A stretch of DNA of 64,000 nucleotides from Georgenia sp. SYP-B2076 (GTDB taxonomy: Bacteria; Actinomycetota; Actinomycetes; Actinomycetales; Actinomycetaceae): the NCBI RefSeq assembly GCF_003991205.1, contig NZ_RXOZ01000031.1, positions 62,001 through 126,000 on the forward strand. Direction: 5' to 3'. The notes beneath the pieces are model-generated. The model saw only the letters and a program-made list of their open reading frames with translations, had not been told where the DNA came from and did no database searches. Positions 8,599-15,561 of this stretch are shown piece by piece. The stretch's first letter is position 1; each line of letters begins with the position of its first letter. The position numbers and the translations under genes are program-made.

Positions 8599-9453
8599 TT
8601 AGAAGCGGTGCTCGGCCAGGACGTCCGAGGTCAGCTGCAGGCGCAGGTCCGTGTCGGGAACGCGCCCTTTGAGGATCGTGACGAGGGCGTCGAGGACGGT
8701 GAGGTGGACGAGCCGGCTCGTCATCGCCTCGACGCGCACCTTCGTCTCGGCGCTGCCGGCCACGATGGCGTGGTCGGCGATCTCCGTCAGCGGCGAGGCG
8801 CTGAAGCTCGTGATGGCGAAGACCTGGGCGCCCGCCGCCTTGGCCGTGCGGGCCGCCGCCAACGTCTCGAAGGTGGATCCGGTGTGGCTGACGGCGAAGA
8901 AGACGTCCCGCTCGCCGAGCATGCGGGCGGCGACGTGCTGGGCGTGGACGTCGCCGACGAACGTGGCGTCGAGCCCGAGGGTGGTGAACCGGTAGGCCGC
9001 GTCGGCCGCGATGGGCGCCGAGGTGCCGACCGCGCCGAAGGCGATGCGGCGGGCGCCGAGCAGCCCGTCGACGAGCGCGTTGACGGAGGGGGGATCGAGC
9101 AGTGAGGCCGCGCGGTCGAGGGCGGCGGCGGCGTCACGCAGCACGCCGACGGCCACCCGGTGGGCGTCGCCCGACTCGTCGGCGCCGGCATCCACCCGCC
9201 CCGGGACGTGGGCCAGTGCGACGCCGGTCTTCAGGTCCTGGAACCCCCGCAGGCCGACGCTCGTGCACATGCGGACGACGCTCGCCGCCGAGGACCCGGC
9301 CCGCCCCGCCAGCTGGGTGACGGACATGTCGATCACCGCGATGGGGTCCTCGAGGAACACGTCCGCGACGCGCCGCTCGGCGGGCGAGAAGGACGGCAGG
9401 TGCGCCCGGATCAGCTCGGGGACGTCCGTCCCGCTGCGCTCGTGGGTGTTCAC
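8599..9453 (-). CDS. MurR/RpiR-family transcriptional regulator
   Basis: The 284-residue protein has an N-terminal HTH_6 domain (FSPAERRVADVFLEDP, then TQLAGRAGSSAASVVRMCTS as the recognition region) and a C-terminal SIS sugar-phosphate-binding domain (GAVGTSAPIAADAAYRF, AVSHTGSTFETLAAA). RpiR proteins sense phosphosugars such as MurNAc-6-P, GlcNAc-6-P or ribose-5-P. It is the first gene of the minus-strand operon, 30 bp before the phosphoesterase gene, and starts with GTG. It probably binds the paired TGAAN-type inverted repeats at 9507 and 9537, controlling itself, the transport operon and the divergent HAD gene. Regulator identity is firm; effector and operators are inferred. Confidence 0.9.
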   Translation of the reverse strand: MNTHERSGTDVPELIRAHLPSFSPAERRVADVFLEDPIAVIDMSVTQLAGRAGSSAASVVRMCTSVGLRGFQDLKTGVALAHVPGRVDAGADESGDAHRVAVGVLRDAAAALDRAASLLDPPSVNALVDGLLGARRIAFGAVGTSAPIAADAAYRFTTLGLDATFVGDVHAQHVAARMLGERDVFFAVSHTGSTFETLAAARTAKAAGAQVFAITSFSASPLTEIADHAIVAGSAETKVRVEAMTSRLVHLTVLDALVTILKGRVPDTDLRLQLTSDVLAEHRF

Positions 9454-9506
9454 GTCAGGGACGCTAGGGAGCGGGCATGAACGTCATCCGCCCCCGGGGT
9501 GAACGA

Positions 9507-9521
9507 TGAAAGAACGTTTCA
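9507..9521. promoter_or_regulatory. candidate RpiR operator 1
   Basis: TGAAAGAACGTTTCA is a perfect inverted repeat with 5-bp arms (TGAAA/TTTCA) and a 5-bp spacer. It lies in the divergent gap between the RpiR gene and the HAD gene. Confidence 0.55.
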
Positions 9522-9536
9522 CACCGGGCGCGTTCA

Positions 9537-9551
9537 TGAACGTGCGTTTCA
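9537..9551. promoter_or_regulatory. candidate RpiR operator 2
   Basis: TGAACGTGCGTTTCA matches operator 1 with one arm mismatch. Its centre is 30 bp away, about three helical turns, so both sites face the same side of the DNA. Confidence 0.5.
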
Positions 9552-9589
9552 CTGAGCGCTCGCTCGCACACACCATGGGGGTCCTCAGA

Positions 9590-10222
9590 ATGCTCAGTCC
9601 CGCACGCTCTCTCGTCCTGGTGGACTGGAACGGCACGGTCATGTCCGACCTGGGACGGGCGGTCGGCGCCATCAACGCCGCCACCGCGCCGTTCGGTGTG
9701 CGGGCACTCGACCGCGCCGAGTTCCAGGACTCGTTCACGCTGCCCATGAGGACGTGGCTCCTCGACCTGGGGATCGCCCACGAGCACGTCGGCCGGGTGG
9801 AGGCCGACTGGAACAGCGGCATGCAGGCACCCGCCCCTCTCCGGTCGGGCGTGCGCGAGACGCTCGCGACGCTGCGCGGGCAGGGCATCGTCACCGGGGT
9901 GGTCACCGCGGCCAACGAGGCGGCGCTGCGCTACGACCTGCGGCACCACCACCTCGACGGCGCCTTCGACCACGTGCACACCTCGGTGCGGGACAAGGCG
10001 GCCCGCCTCACCGAGCTCCGGGCACTCGGCGAGCGGGCGTTCTACCTGGGAGACACGGCCTACGACATCGAATCGGCACGCGCCGCGGGGTACGTGGCCG
10101 TCGGCGTGAGCGAGGGATACCAGCGGCCGGATGTCCTCGCCGCGGCCGGCGCCGACCACCACATCGACGGCTTCGGTGACCTCCTAGAGATCCTGGACCT
10201 CGCGCCGGTTCCGGCGGCCTGA
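9590..10222 (+). CDS. HAD-superfamily hydrolase with DxN active-site motif
   Basis: The 210-residue phosphatase-like protein is divergent from the RpiR operon. Motif I is VLVDWNGTVMSD: D12 would be the nucleophile, but the usual second aspartate (general acid/base) is Asn14. Motif II is TGVVTAAN, the motif III Lys is near SVRDKAARL, and motif IV is YLGDTAYDIESARAAG. The cap region (residues 20-80) is helical, as in subfamily I phosphatases/phosphoglycolate phosphatases. The start at ATG 9590 has GGGGG eight bases upstream. The longer frame back to 9506 would run through both candidate operators, so it was rejected. The likely role is dephosphorylation of a sugar phosphate linked to the divergent uptake operon. 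The Asn makes catalysis less certain. Confidence 0.8.
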   Translation: MLSPARSLVLVDWNGTVMSDLGRAVGAINAATAPFGVRALDRAEFQDSFTLPMRTWLLDLGIAHEHVGRVEADWNSGMQAPAPLRSGVRETLATLRGQGIVTGVVTAANEAALRYDLRHHHLDGAFDHVHTSVRDKAARLTELRALGERAFYLGDTAYDIESARAAGYVAVGVSEGYQRPDVLAAAGADHHIDGFGDLLEILDLAPVPAA

Positions 10223-10239
10223 CGGCTGGAAGTCGCCCC

Positions 10240-11643
10240 TCAGTCGGCCGGAAGGCTCGGCAGCCGGATCAGGCGCGTGTGCGGGTTGAGCTGGTTCACC
10301 GCCGAGGCGAAGATCGGGCCGAGCTCGCTGCCGGTGCCCGCGCAGAAGAAGAAGTCACCGTCGCCGTTCTCCGTGGCCCGCTTGGTCGCGTTGCCGCAGT
10401 CGTTCTGGGCCTTGCTGGGGCCGCCGTTGGGGTCGGGCGACGCGGCGGCGGCGAGGACCTCGCGCACGGGCGTGCCCCCGCAGCTCGCGGTGAGTGCGTC
10501 GCCGAACGCCACCGTGATGATGAGCACCCCAGCCGACTTCGTCTTGGTCGCGACCGTCGTGAAGTTGGTGCACGCCGCGCCGACGTTCGAGTTCCCGATG
10601 TCACCCGCCACGCTCAGATCGGTGGACCCCGGGATGGTGTCTTCGTTCGGCTGACCGTCGGTCTCGAAGATGATCGCCTTGCGGACCTCACCGACCCGCG
10701 GCGGAAGCGTCCCGGAGTTGTTGCCGAGCAGGTACTGCGCCGAGGCCTTGAGCGGCGAGGCGAGATACGTACCGGTGCTTGACGAGCTGAGGCAGGTCAG
10801 CTCCTTGACGAGGGTGCTGCCGGTGTTGAGGGACGGTGCATCCGCTGGACCGACGGTGTAGTCGCTCGAGAACGGGACCGGGATCCACGGGCCCGTGGTG
10901 TTCGAGGTGCTGGGTGTGGTGAGGCAGGCGCCGCCCGTCCGGCTCCGGCCGATCGTGCCCAGTGCGACGTACTGCTGCTCACGGGTCATGGTCTGCAGCG
11001 TGCCCTTGATGGCGCTGACCATAAGGTTGCGATCGGCCGTCGACATGCTTCCTGTGCGGTCGGCGACCACCACGACGTCCATCGGGTTCGGCGCCAGCGC
11101 GCCGCACGATCCCTTGCACGCGGTGGAGGTCAAGTCCCCGGTCGAGCCCGTGTCGATCCCGATGACCGGCGCGAAGGAGAAGGCGACCTCCTTGTCATCC
11201 TGGACCCTCATGGTGTTGCAGCTGTTGCCGGCGACGGCGGGGCACGGAATCGCGCAGATCGACTCGTTGCATCGGGCGCCGGCGGTCGTGCCGGGGTTGC
11301 ACACGCCGGGGACCTGACCCGGCCGCACGCTCGGGGCCGCGCCGGGGCCGGTGGCGGCGACGACGCACCAGAATTCGGTCGTCGGCGCCGCTTCCGGGTC
11401 GTTCGCCTTGGCAAACTTCAGGGCGGTCGCCGTGGCCACGTCAAAGTCTCCCGGGAGCGCGTACGCGCCCGCCTGGGCGGCGGCGTCCAGCGCGTTGCTG
11501 AGGTTCTGGCGCTGGTGGGTCAGCATGCTGATGTCGATGGCCAGCGCGGCCGCCGCGAAGAGCACGGGGACGAGGAGCGCCACGATGACGGCGACGGCGC
11601 CGCGCTCGCGTGGGCCCGTGCGGCCCGTCGCGGGCCGGCTCAC
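10240..11643 (-). CDS. TadG-like pilus protein with von Willebrand A domain
   Basis: The 467-residue protein has a short cytoplasmic N-terminus, one membrane span (GAVAVIVALLVPVLFAAAALA) and the TadG-type motif DISMLTHQRQNLSNALDAAA. An extracytoplasmic von Willebrand A domain follows, with the MIDAS-like DRTGSMS at about residues 185-191. TadG-type proteins sit at the base or in the envelope of Flp pili. The start is GTG 11643, overlapping the TadE stop (GTGA). The longer frame upstream is the shadow of tadE. Many cysteines in the exported part (for example CNPGTTAGARCNESICAIPC) suggest disulfide bonds. It is transcribed divergently from the flp-tad genes, across a TetR gene. Confidence 0.85.
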   Translation of the reverse strand: MSRPATGRTGPRERGAVAVIVALLVPVLFAAAALAIDISMLTHQRQNLSNALDAAAQAGAYALPGDFDVATATALKFAKANDPEAAPTTEFWCVVAATGPGAAPSVRPGQVPGVCNPGTTAGARCNESICAIPCPAVAGNSCNTMRVQDDKEVAFSFAPVIGIDTGSTGDLTSTACKGSCGALAPNPMDVVVVADRTGSMSTADRNLMVSAIKGTLQTMTREQQYVALGTIGRSRTGGACLTTPSTSNTTGPWIPVPFSSDYTVGPADAPSLNTGSTLVKELTCLSSSSTGTYLASPLKASAQYLLGNNSGTLPPRVGEVRKAIIFETDGQPNEDTIPGSTDLSVAGDIGNSNVGAACTNFTTVATKTKSAGVLIITVAFGDALTASCGGTPVREVLAAAASPDPNGGPSKAQNDCGNATKRATENGDGDFFFCAGTGSELGPIFASAVNQLNPHTRLIRLPSLPAD

Positions 11644-12065
11644 TCGATCCTCATCTCGCTGGACCTGACGATCGTCGCGCCGTTGCCGAAGCCCAGCGGA
11701 GTCAGCCACGTGTGCGCGTAGTTGACCTTGACGACGGCCGTGTCGCCGGGTTTCGCGGCGGCGTAGGACGCGCACGCGGCGCCGCCGGGCGTCTTGCAGG
11801 ACTCCACGACGGACGTTGCAGGCAGCGCACCGCCCGGCAGGTCGCTCATCGCGTCACGGACCACTGTGGCGATCTCGGCGGACGAAGCCCCTAGGCTCGC
11901 GGCCCGCACGCCCTCACGGGTGGCGTTGCCGACGACCGACGCGGCATTGATGTAGAGACCGAAGTCGATGATCCCGAAGACAAGAACAATCAAGATCGGC
12001 GCAATCAGGGCAAACTCGACCGCCGAGGCCCCGCGCTGCGACCTTGACCTCACTGTGGCACGCAC
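11640..12065 (-). CDS. tadE: TadE-like pseudopilin
   Basis: The 141-residue protein carries the TadE hallmark RGASAVEFALIAPILIVLVF near the N-terminus, a prepilin-like segment with Glu followed by one membrane span. Prepilin peptidase (18967) may cut before ASAVEF. The C-terminal half is extracytoplasmic, with a Cys pair in ESCKTPGGAACAS. The start is GTG 12065 with AAGAAGG nine bases upstream. An ATG 60 bp earlier would add a non-conserved extension. It is followed directly by the TadG-like gene. Confidence 0.85.
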   Translation of the reverse strand: MRATVRSRSQRGASAVEFALIAPILIVLVFGIIDFGLYINAASVVGNATREGVRAASLGASSAEIATVVRDAMSDLPGGALPATSVVESCKTPGGAACASYAAAKPGDTAVVKVNYAHTWLTPLGFGNGATIVRSSEMRIE

Positions 12066-12219
12066 GTCGCAACGCCTTCTTTCCGTAAATGCTGGTCCGA
12101 TTGCGCCGAACGTTAGAGCGACCATCTGGAGATGTCAAGGAAAACTTGTCGGTCAGGAAATCTTGCGGCCTTGGTAAGTAGTACGCGCATCAAGCCCTTA
12201 GGGCGCCCGTGCAGGGACT

Positions 12220-12870
12220 TCAGAGAGGCGTCGGCCGTGTGGGCGGCGTGCCGGCCTGCCCGGGTGCACGCAGACCCGCGTCGATCTGGTCGAAGGCGGC
12301 GTCGATGAGGTCCGCCAGCCCGGCCGGCGCCGCATCACCCCGCGCCCACAGCCGCATCGACGCACTCACGGCGGACACCGCGGCCGCGGCCGCCAGTGAG
12401 GGGTAGATGTCCCAGGCGGGGTCGGTGCCGGTGCGGGCGGCGACTGCGTCCCGCACCGCCGCCTCGAGCGCGTCGTAGCGAGCGACCCAGTAGGGGCGCA
12501 GGCTCGGGTGCTCCTGCTCGAGCCGGATCTTCTCAACCTCGAGGCGCAGCTGGTTCGGGGGCCGGGAGCGGGCGAAGTCCACGAAGACGTGCCGAAGCGC
12601 CACCATCGTCGGCTCGGCGTCCGGCCGCGCGGCGAGCTGCTCGACGACGCTCTCGAGGTCGTGCGTGCCCGCGGCGGCGACGGCCTCCTCCTTGCACGAG
12701 AAGTAGTTCGAGACCGTCCGCGGCGAGACGAACGCGAGGTCGGCGATCTCGTCGATGGTGACGTTGGTGAGTCCTCGGTCCATCGAGAGCGCGAGTGCAG
12801 CCTCGGCGATCGACTCCCGGGTGAGGTGCTTCTTCCGCTCTCTCAGGCCCATCTTCTTCGCTGTGGCCAT
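12220..12870 (-). CDS. TetR-family transcriptional regulator
   Basis: The 216-residue product has an N-terminal TetR HTH (LTRESIAEAALALSMDRG, then IDEIADLAFVSPRTVSNYF) and a C-terminal ligand domain rich in Ala and Arg (TetR_C, MftR-like). It lies between the pilus gene pair tadE/tadG and the flp cluster, so control of the pilus region is possible but unproven. ATG 12870 was chosen because it precedes the basic MATAKKMGLRERKKH start. An upstream extension to 13023 lacks conservation features. Confidence 0.85.
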   Translation of the reverse strand: MATAKKMGLRERKKHLTRESIAEAALALSMDRGLTNVTIDEIADLAFVSPRTVSNYFSCKEEAVAAAGTHDLESVVEQLAARPDAEPTMVALRHVFVDFARSRPPNQLRLEVEKIRLEQEHPSLRPYWVARYDALEAAVRDAVAARTGTDPAWDIYPSLAAAAAVSAVSASMRLWARGDAAPAGLADLIDAAFDQIDAGLRAPGQAGTPPTRPTPL

Positions 12871-13129
12871 CCGGTCACGATAGGAGGGGGTCGCCGCGGC
12901 CATGAGGTTTCCGTCCGGGCAAAGAGCCCGCGGCATCTTGCTGGGCGACGGTCCGCCGCTCCGCGTCCGCCCGCAGCAAGCGCCGCAGGCGAAGGGGTGA
13001 CCTGCGGCCGTCGACCGTATCACCGCGAGATCACCCGGCCATGGCGCGATTAACTCGCCTGACAGCGTTGAGACACGTCACGACGACATCCATGTAATTC
13101 ACCCTTCGCCTTCCGTTTCTCACCCTCCC

Positions 13130-13144
13130 TCACCCTCTGGGTGA
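13130..13144. promoter_or_regulatory. palindrome upstream of flp, possible operator
   Basis: TCACCC-TCT-GGGTGA is a perfect 6-bp-arm inverted repeat. Two extra CACCC half sites lie on its left side. Confidence 0.4.
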
Positions 13145-13249
13145 AATTGTTTCCCAGAAAAGTTCCTCCTTGTGAAGCGATGCCGAAGCCGCAAACTTCT
13201 GACACGTTTCGACCCATCACCGGCTCATACCGAATCGGGAAACCTGCGA

Positions 13250-13264
13250 CCGGATCAGATCCGG
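13250..13264. promoter_or_regulatory. palindrome in the flp leader
   Basis: CCGGATC-A-GATCCGG is a perfect 7-bp-arm inverted repeat, 24 bp before the flp start. It could be an operator or a leader hairpin. Confidence 0.35.
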
Positions 13265-13288
13265 GAGCGCCCTCAGAGAGGAACCACC

Positions 13289-13501
13289 ATGAACCGCGCA
13301 GCCGCCTACCTCGTCACCCTGTTCACCGTCGTCGGCAACCGCTTCGAGGACCGCAAGGAGCGCGGCGCCACCGCCGTCGAGTACGGCCTGATGGTCGGGC
13401 TCATCGCGGTCGCGATCATCGTCGCCGTGACCGCCCTGGGTACCCGGCTCTCCGGCCTCTTCACCAACATCAGCACCCGGCTCCCGCTCGGCGCCGCCTG
13501 A
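13289..13501 (+). CDS. flp: Flp-type IVb pilin
   Basis: This 70-residue prepilin is the major pilus subunit of the Tad system. A basic leader (MNRAAAYLVTLFTVVGNRFEDRKERG) precedes the processing motif ERGATAVEYGLMVGLI, where the peptidase should cut after Gly. The glutamate at mature position 5 and the hydrophobic core are intact. The leader is longer than in many Flp pilins. RBS AGAGAGGAA is seven bases before ATG 13289. A perfect 16-bp stem-loop lies 20 bp after the stop, so pilin mRNA may end or be stabilised there while the assembly genes get less transcript. Confidence 0.93.
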   Translation: MNRAAAYLVTLFTVVGNRFEDRKERGATAVEYGLMVGLIAVAIIVAVTALGTRLSGLFTNISTRLPLGAA

Positions 13502-13520
13502 CCGTGATCTGCCCGGATCG

Positions 13521-13555
13521 CCCGGCGCAGCGGTCACTGTGACCGCTGCGCCGGG
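13521..13555 (+). terminator. perfect 16-bp stem-loop after flp
   Basis: The arms CCCGGCGCAGCGGTCA and TGACCGCTGCGCCGGG surround CTG. It is placed between flp and cpaB. It lacks a U tract, so it may be partial, allowing read-through, or it may stabilise the pilin mRNA 3' end. Confidence 0.65.
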
Positions 13556-13615
13556 CCGTCCCGCCCCCCGTCTCGCTCCTGCACCGTCCAGCTGACCAAG
13601 TTAGGGACCGAACTC

Positions 13616-14365
13616 ATGACACGTCGGGTCATAGCCGCCGCCGCGGCGATCCTGCTGGCCACCGTCGGGGCCTTCGTCCTGGTCGGCTACGTCGGCGCCG
13701 CGGACCAGCGCGCGATGGCCGGGATGGCGAGCACGAGCGTCCTCGTGGTCACCACCCCGGTCGCCGAGGGCACTCCCGCCGACCAGCTCGCCGGGCTGGT
13801 GACCGCCGAGGACCTGCCGGCCAAGGCGGTCGTCCCGGGCGCCGTCACCAGCCTGGACGAGCTCAGCGGCCTCGTCGCCACCGCCGATCTGCATCCCGGC
13901 GAGCAACTGCTCGCGGCCCGGTTCGCCGACACGGTGACCGAGATTGCGCCGACCACCGTCGAGGTCCCGGCAGGCATGCAGGAGGTCTCCGTCCTGCTCG
14001 AGCCGCAGCGCGTGGTCGGCGGTCGCGTCGCGGCGGGCGACACCGTAGGCGTCTTCATCTCTCTGGGTGGCGAGGCCCCGCAGACCCACCTCATCCTCAA
14101 CAAGGCTCTCGTCACGCAAGTGCAGGGCGCAGTCCCCATCCCCGAGGGCGCCGCCCCTGCCACGGGCCTGGTCCCGGCGGCCGACACGGCGCCGGCGCCC
14201 GAGGCGGCCCCCACCTCGAGCGTCATGGTCACGCTTGCCCTCTCGGGGCCGGACGCCGAGCGCGTCGTCTTCGGCTCCGAGCACGGCACCGTCTGGCTGT
14301 CCAAGGAACCCGCCGCGGCCACCGTCGACGGCACCCGCATCGTCACCCGGGAGAACGTGTTCTGA
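13616..14365 (+). CDS. cpaB: Flp pilus assembly protein CpaB/RcpC
   Basis: The 249-residue protein has an N-terminal membrane anchor (VIAAAAAILLATVGAFVLVGYV) followed by an SAF domain (residues 40-110, VVTTPVAEGTPADQLAG and LHPGEQLLAARF). The C-terminal RcpC-like part includes VSVLLEPQRVVGGRVAAGDTVGV. CpaB-type proteins are periplasmic or cell-wall-side components of the Tad apparatus. It lies after flp and overlaps the next gene at ATGA (14365). The start at ATG 13616 has no strong RBS; the nearest purine-rich run is AGGGACCGAACTC. Confidence 0.88.
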   Translation: MTRRVIAAAAAILLATVGAFVLVGYVGAADQRAMAGMASTSVLVVTTPVAEGTPADQLAGLVTAEDLPAKAVVPGAVTSLDELSGLVATADLHPGEQLLAARFADTVTEIAPTTVEVPAGMQEVSVLLEPQRVVGGRVAAGDTVGVFISLGGEAPQTHLILNKALVTQVQGAVPIPEGAAPATGLVPAADTAPAPEAAPTSSVMVTLALSGPDAERVVFGSEHGTVWLSKEPAAATVDGTRIVTRENVF

Positions 14366-15561
14366 TGAGCCACATCCTGCTGGCGACCGCCTCGGCGGAG
14401 CTCGAGCACCGCATCCACGAAGCCACCCACGGGGACCTCTTCCCGCTCTCCCTCGGACCACTCCCCCAGGACACGCGGCAGCTCCTCTCCGCGACCGGCG
14501 GCGAGGCCCCGGGCGTCGTCGTCCTGGACGCCACCGGCTCGACCGAGCATGCGCTGGAGCTCGCGGCCGATCTGGGCCGGGAGTTCCCCGCCAACGTCGT
14601 CGTCCTCGTCAGCGACCTGGGGACGGAGCTGGCGCTCACCGCCATGCGCGTCGGGGTCCTCGACGTCCTCTCCCCGGACACCCCGACCCCCGATCTCACC
14701 CTCGCGCTCGACCGGGCGCGCCAGGTCGCCGAGCTGCGCAGGCACGCGGCGCTCACCGCAGCGCCCGGGATCGTCGCCGCCGCACCGGCGACGCCGCGTG
14801 GCCGCGTCATCAGTGTCGTCTCACCCAAGGGCGGGGTCGGCAAGACAACGGTTTCCACCAACCTCGCCGTCGGCCTGGCCAAGGCCGCCCCGCAGCGCGT
14901 GGTCCTGGTCGACCTCGACATCCAGTTCGGGGACGTCGCCCACGCGCTCAACCTCACGCCCGAGTACACGCTGCCCGACGCCGTCCGGCCGGCCGGCCAC
15001 GACGCCATGGTCCTCAAGACCTACCTCACCCTGCACGAGACCGGCCTGTACGTCATCTGCGGCGCGGACACCCCGGCCGCGGCCGACGGCATCGAGGGCG
15101 AGCACGTCGCCGACCTGCTGCAGCTGCTCGCCACGGAGTTCGAGTACGTGGTGGTCGACACGGCGCCTGGGATGTCCGAGCACACCCTCGCCGCCATGGA
15201 CCACACCACCGACCTGGTCCTCGTCACGAGCATGGACGTGCCGGGGGTGCGGGGGCTGCGCAAGGAGCTGGACACCCTCAACGACCTCGGGATGTTCACC
15301 GACGCCCGCCATATCGTCATCAACTTCGCCGACCCGAGCCGCGGGCTCTCGGAGGCGGACGTGCGGGCCACGCTCGGCGCCGACGTCGACCTGGTCCTGC
15401 CCCTGTCGAAGGCCGTCCCCGCCTCCGTCAACCAGGGTGTCCCCCTCCTGCACAGCGGCACCCGCGGGCCCGTGACCAAGGGGCTGCGCCAGCTCGTCGA
15501 ACGCTTCGCGCCCGCCGTCCCGAACGTCCGGGTCCGCCGATCCTGGGTAGGTGCCCGATGA
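14365..15561 (+). CDS. tadZ: TadZ/CpaE-like pilus localisation ATPase
   Basis: The 398-residue protein has an N-terminal receiver-like atypical domain (residues 1-125, VVVLDATGS near position 51) and a C-terminal ParA/MinD-like ATPase with deviant Walker A SPKGGVGKTT (about 153-162). The ATPase also has VVLVDLDIQFGDVA and VVVDTAPGMSEHT. TadZ proteins place the pilus machine at the cell pole or focus. The ATGA start overlaps cpaB, and its own stop overlaps tadA, so translation is coupled through the cluster. Confidence 0.9.
   Translation: MSHILLATASAELEHRIHEATHGDLFPLSLGPLPQDTRQLLSATGGEAPGVVVLDATGSTEHALELAADLGREFPANVVVLVSDLGTELALTAMRVGVLDVLSPDTPTPDLTLALDRARQVAELRRHAALTAAPGIVAAAPATPRGRVISVVSPKGGVGKTTVSTNLAVGLAKAAPQRVVLVDLDIQFGDVAHALNLTPEYTLPDAVRPAGHDAMVLKTYLTLHETGLYVICGADTPAAADGIEGEHVADLLQLLATEFEYVVVDTAPGMSEHTLAAMDHTTDLVLVTSMDVPGVRGLRKELDTLNDLGMFTDARHIVINFADPSRGLSEADVRATLGADVDLVLPLSKAVPASVNQGVPLLHSGTRGPVTKGLRQLVERFAPAVPNVRVRRSWVGAR

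Larger units (their letters stand above)
12871..13288. other. 418-bp regulatory gap upstream of flp
   Basis: No gene was found. The gap holds three CACCC elements (at about 13101, 13121 and 13131), the palindrome at 13130-13144 and a second palindrome at 13250-13264, just before the flp ribosome site. A confident -10/-35 pair was not identified. The AT-richer stretch at 13080-13180 is where a promoter is most likely. Confidence 0.5.

Noticed and set aside
9506-9589. Upstream start for the HAD protein
   Set aside because: This segment contains the two inverted-repeat operator candidates and no HAD sequence. The conserved part begins near MLSPARSLVLVDWNGT at 9590.
14067-15557. Upstream extension of the tadA reading frame
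   Set aside because: It overlaps cpaB and tadZ in another frame and is Pro/Arg/Ser-rich. The real start is the ATGA overlap at 15558.
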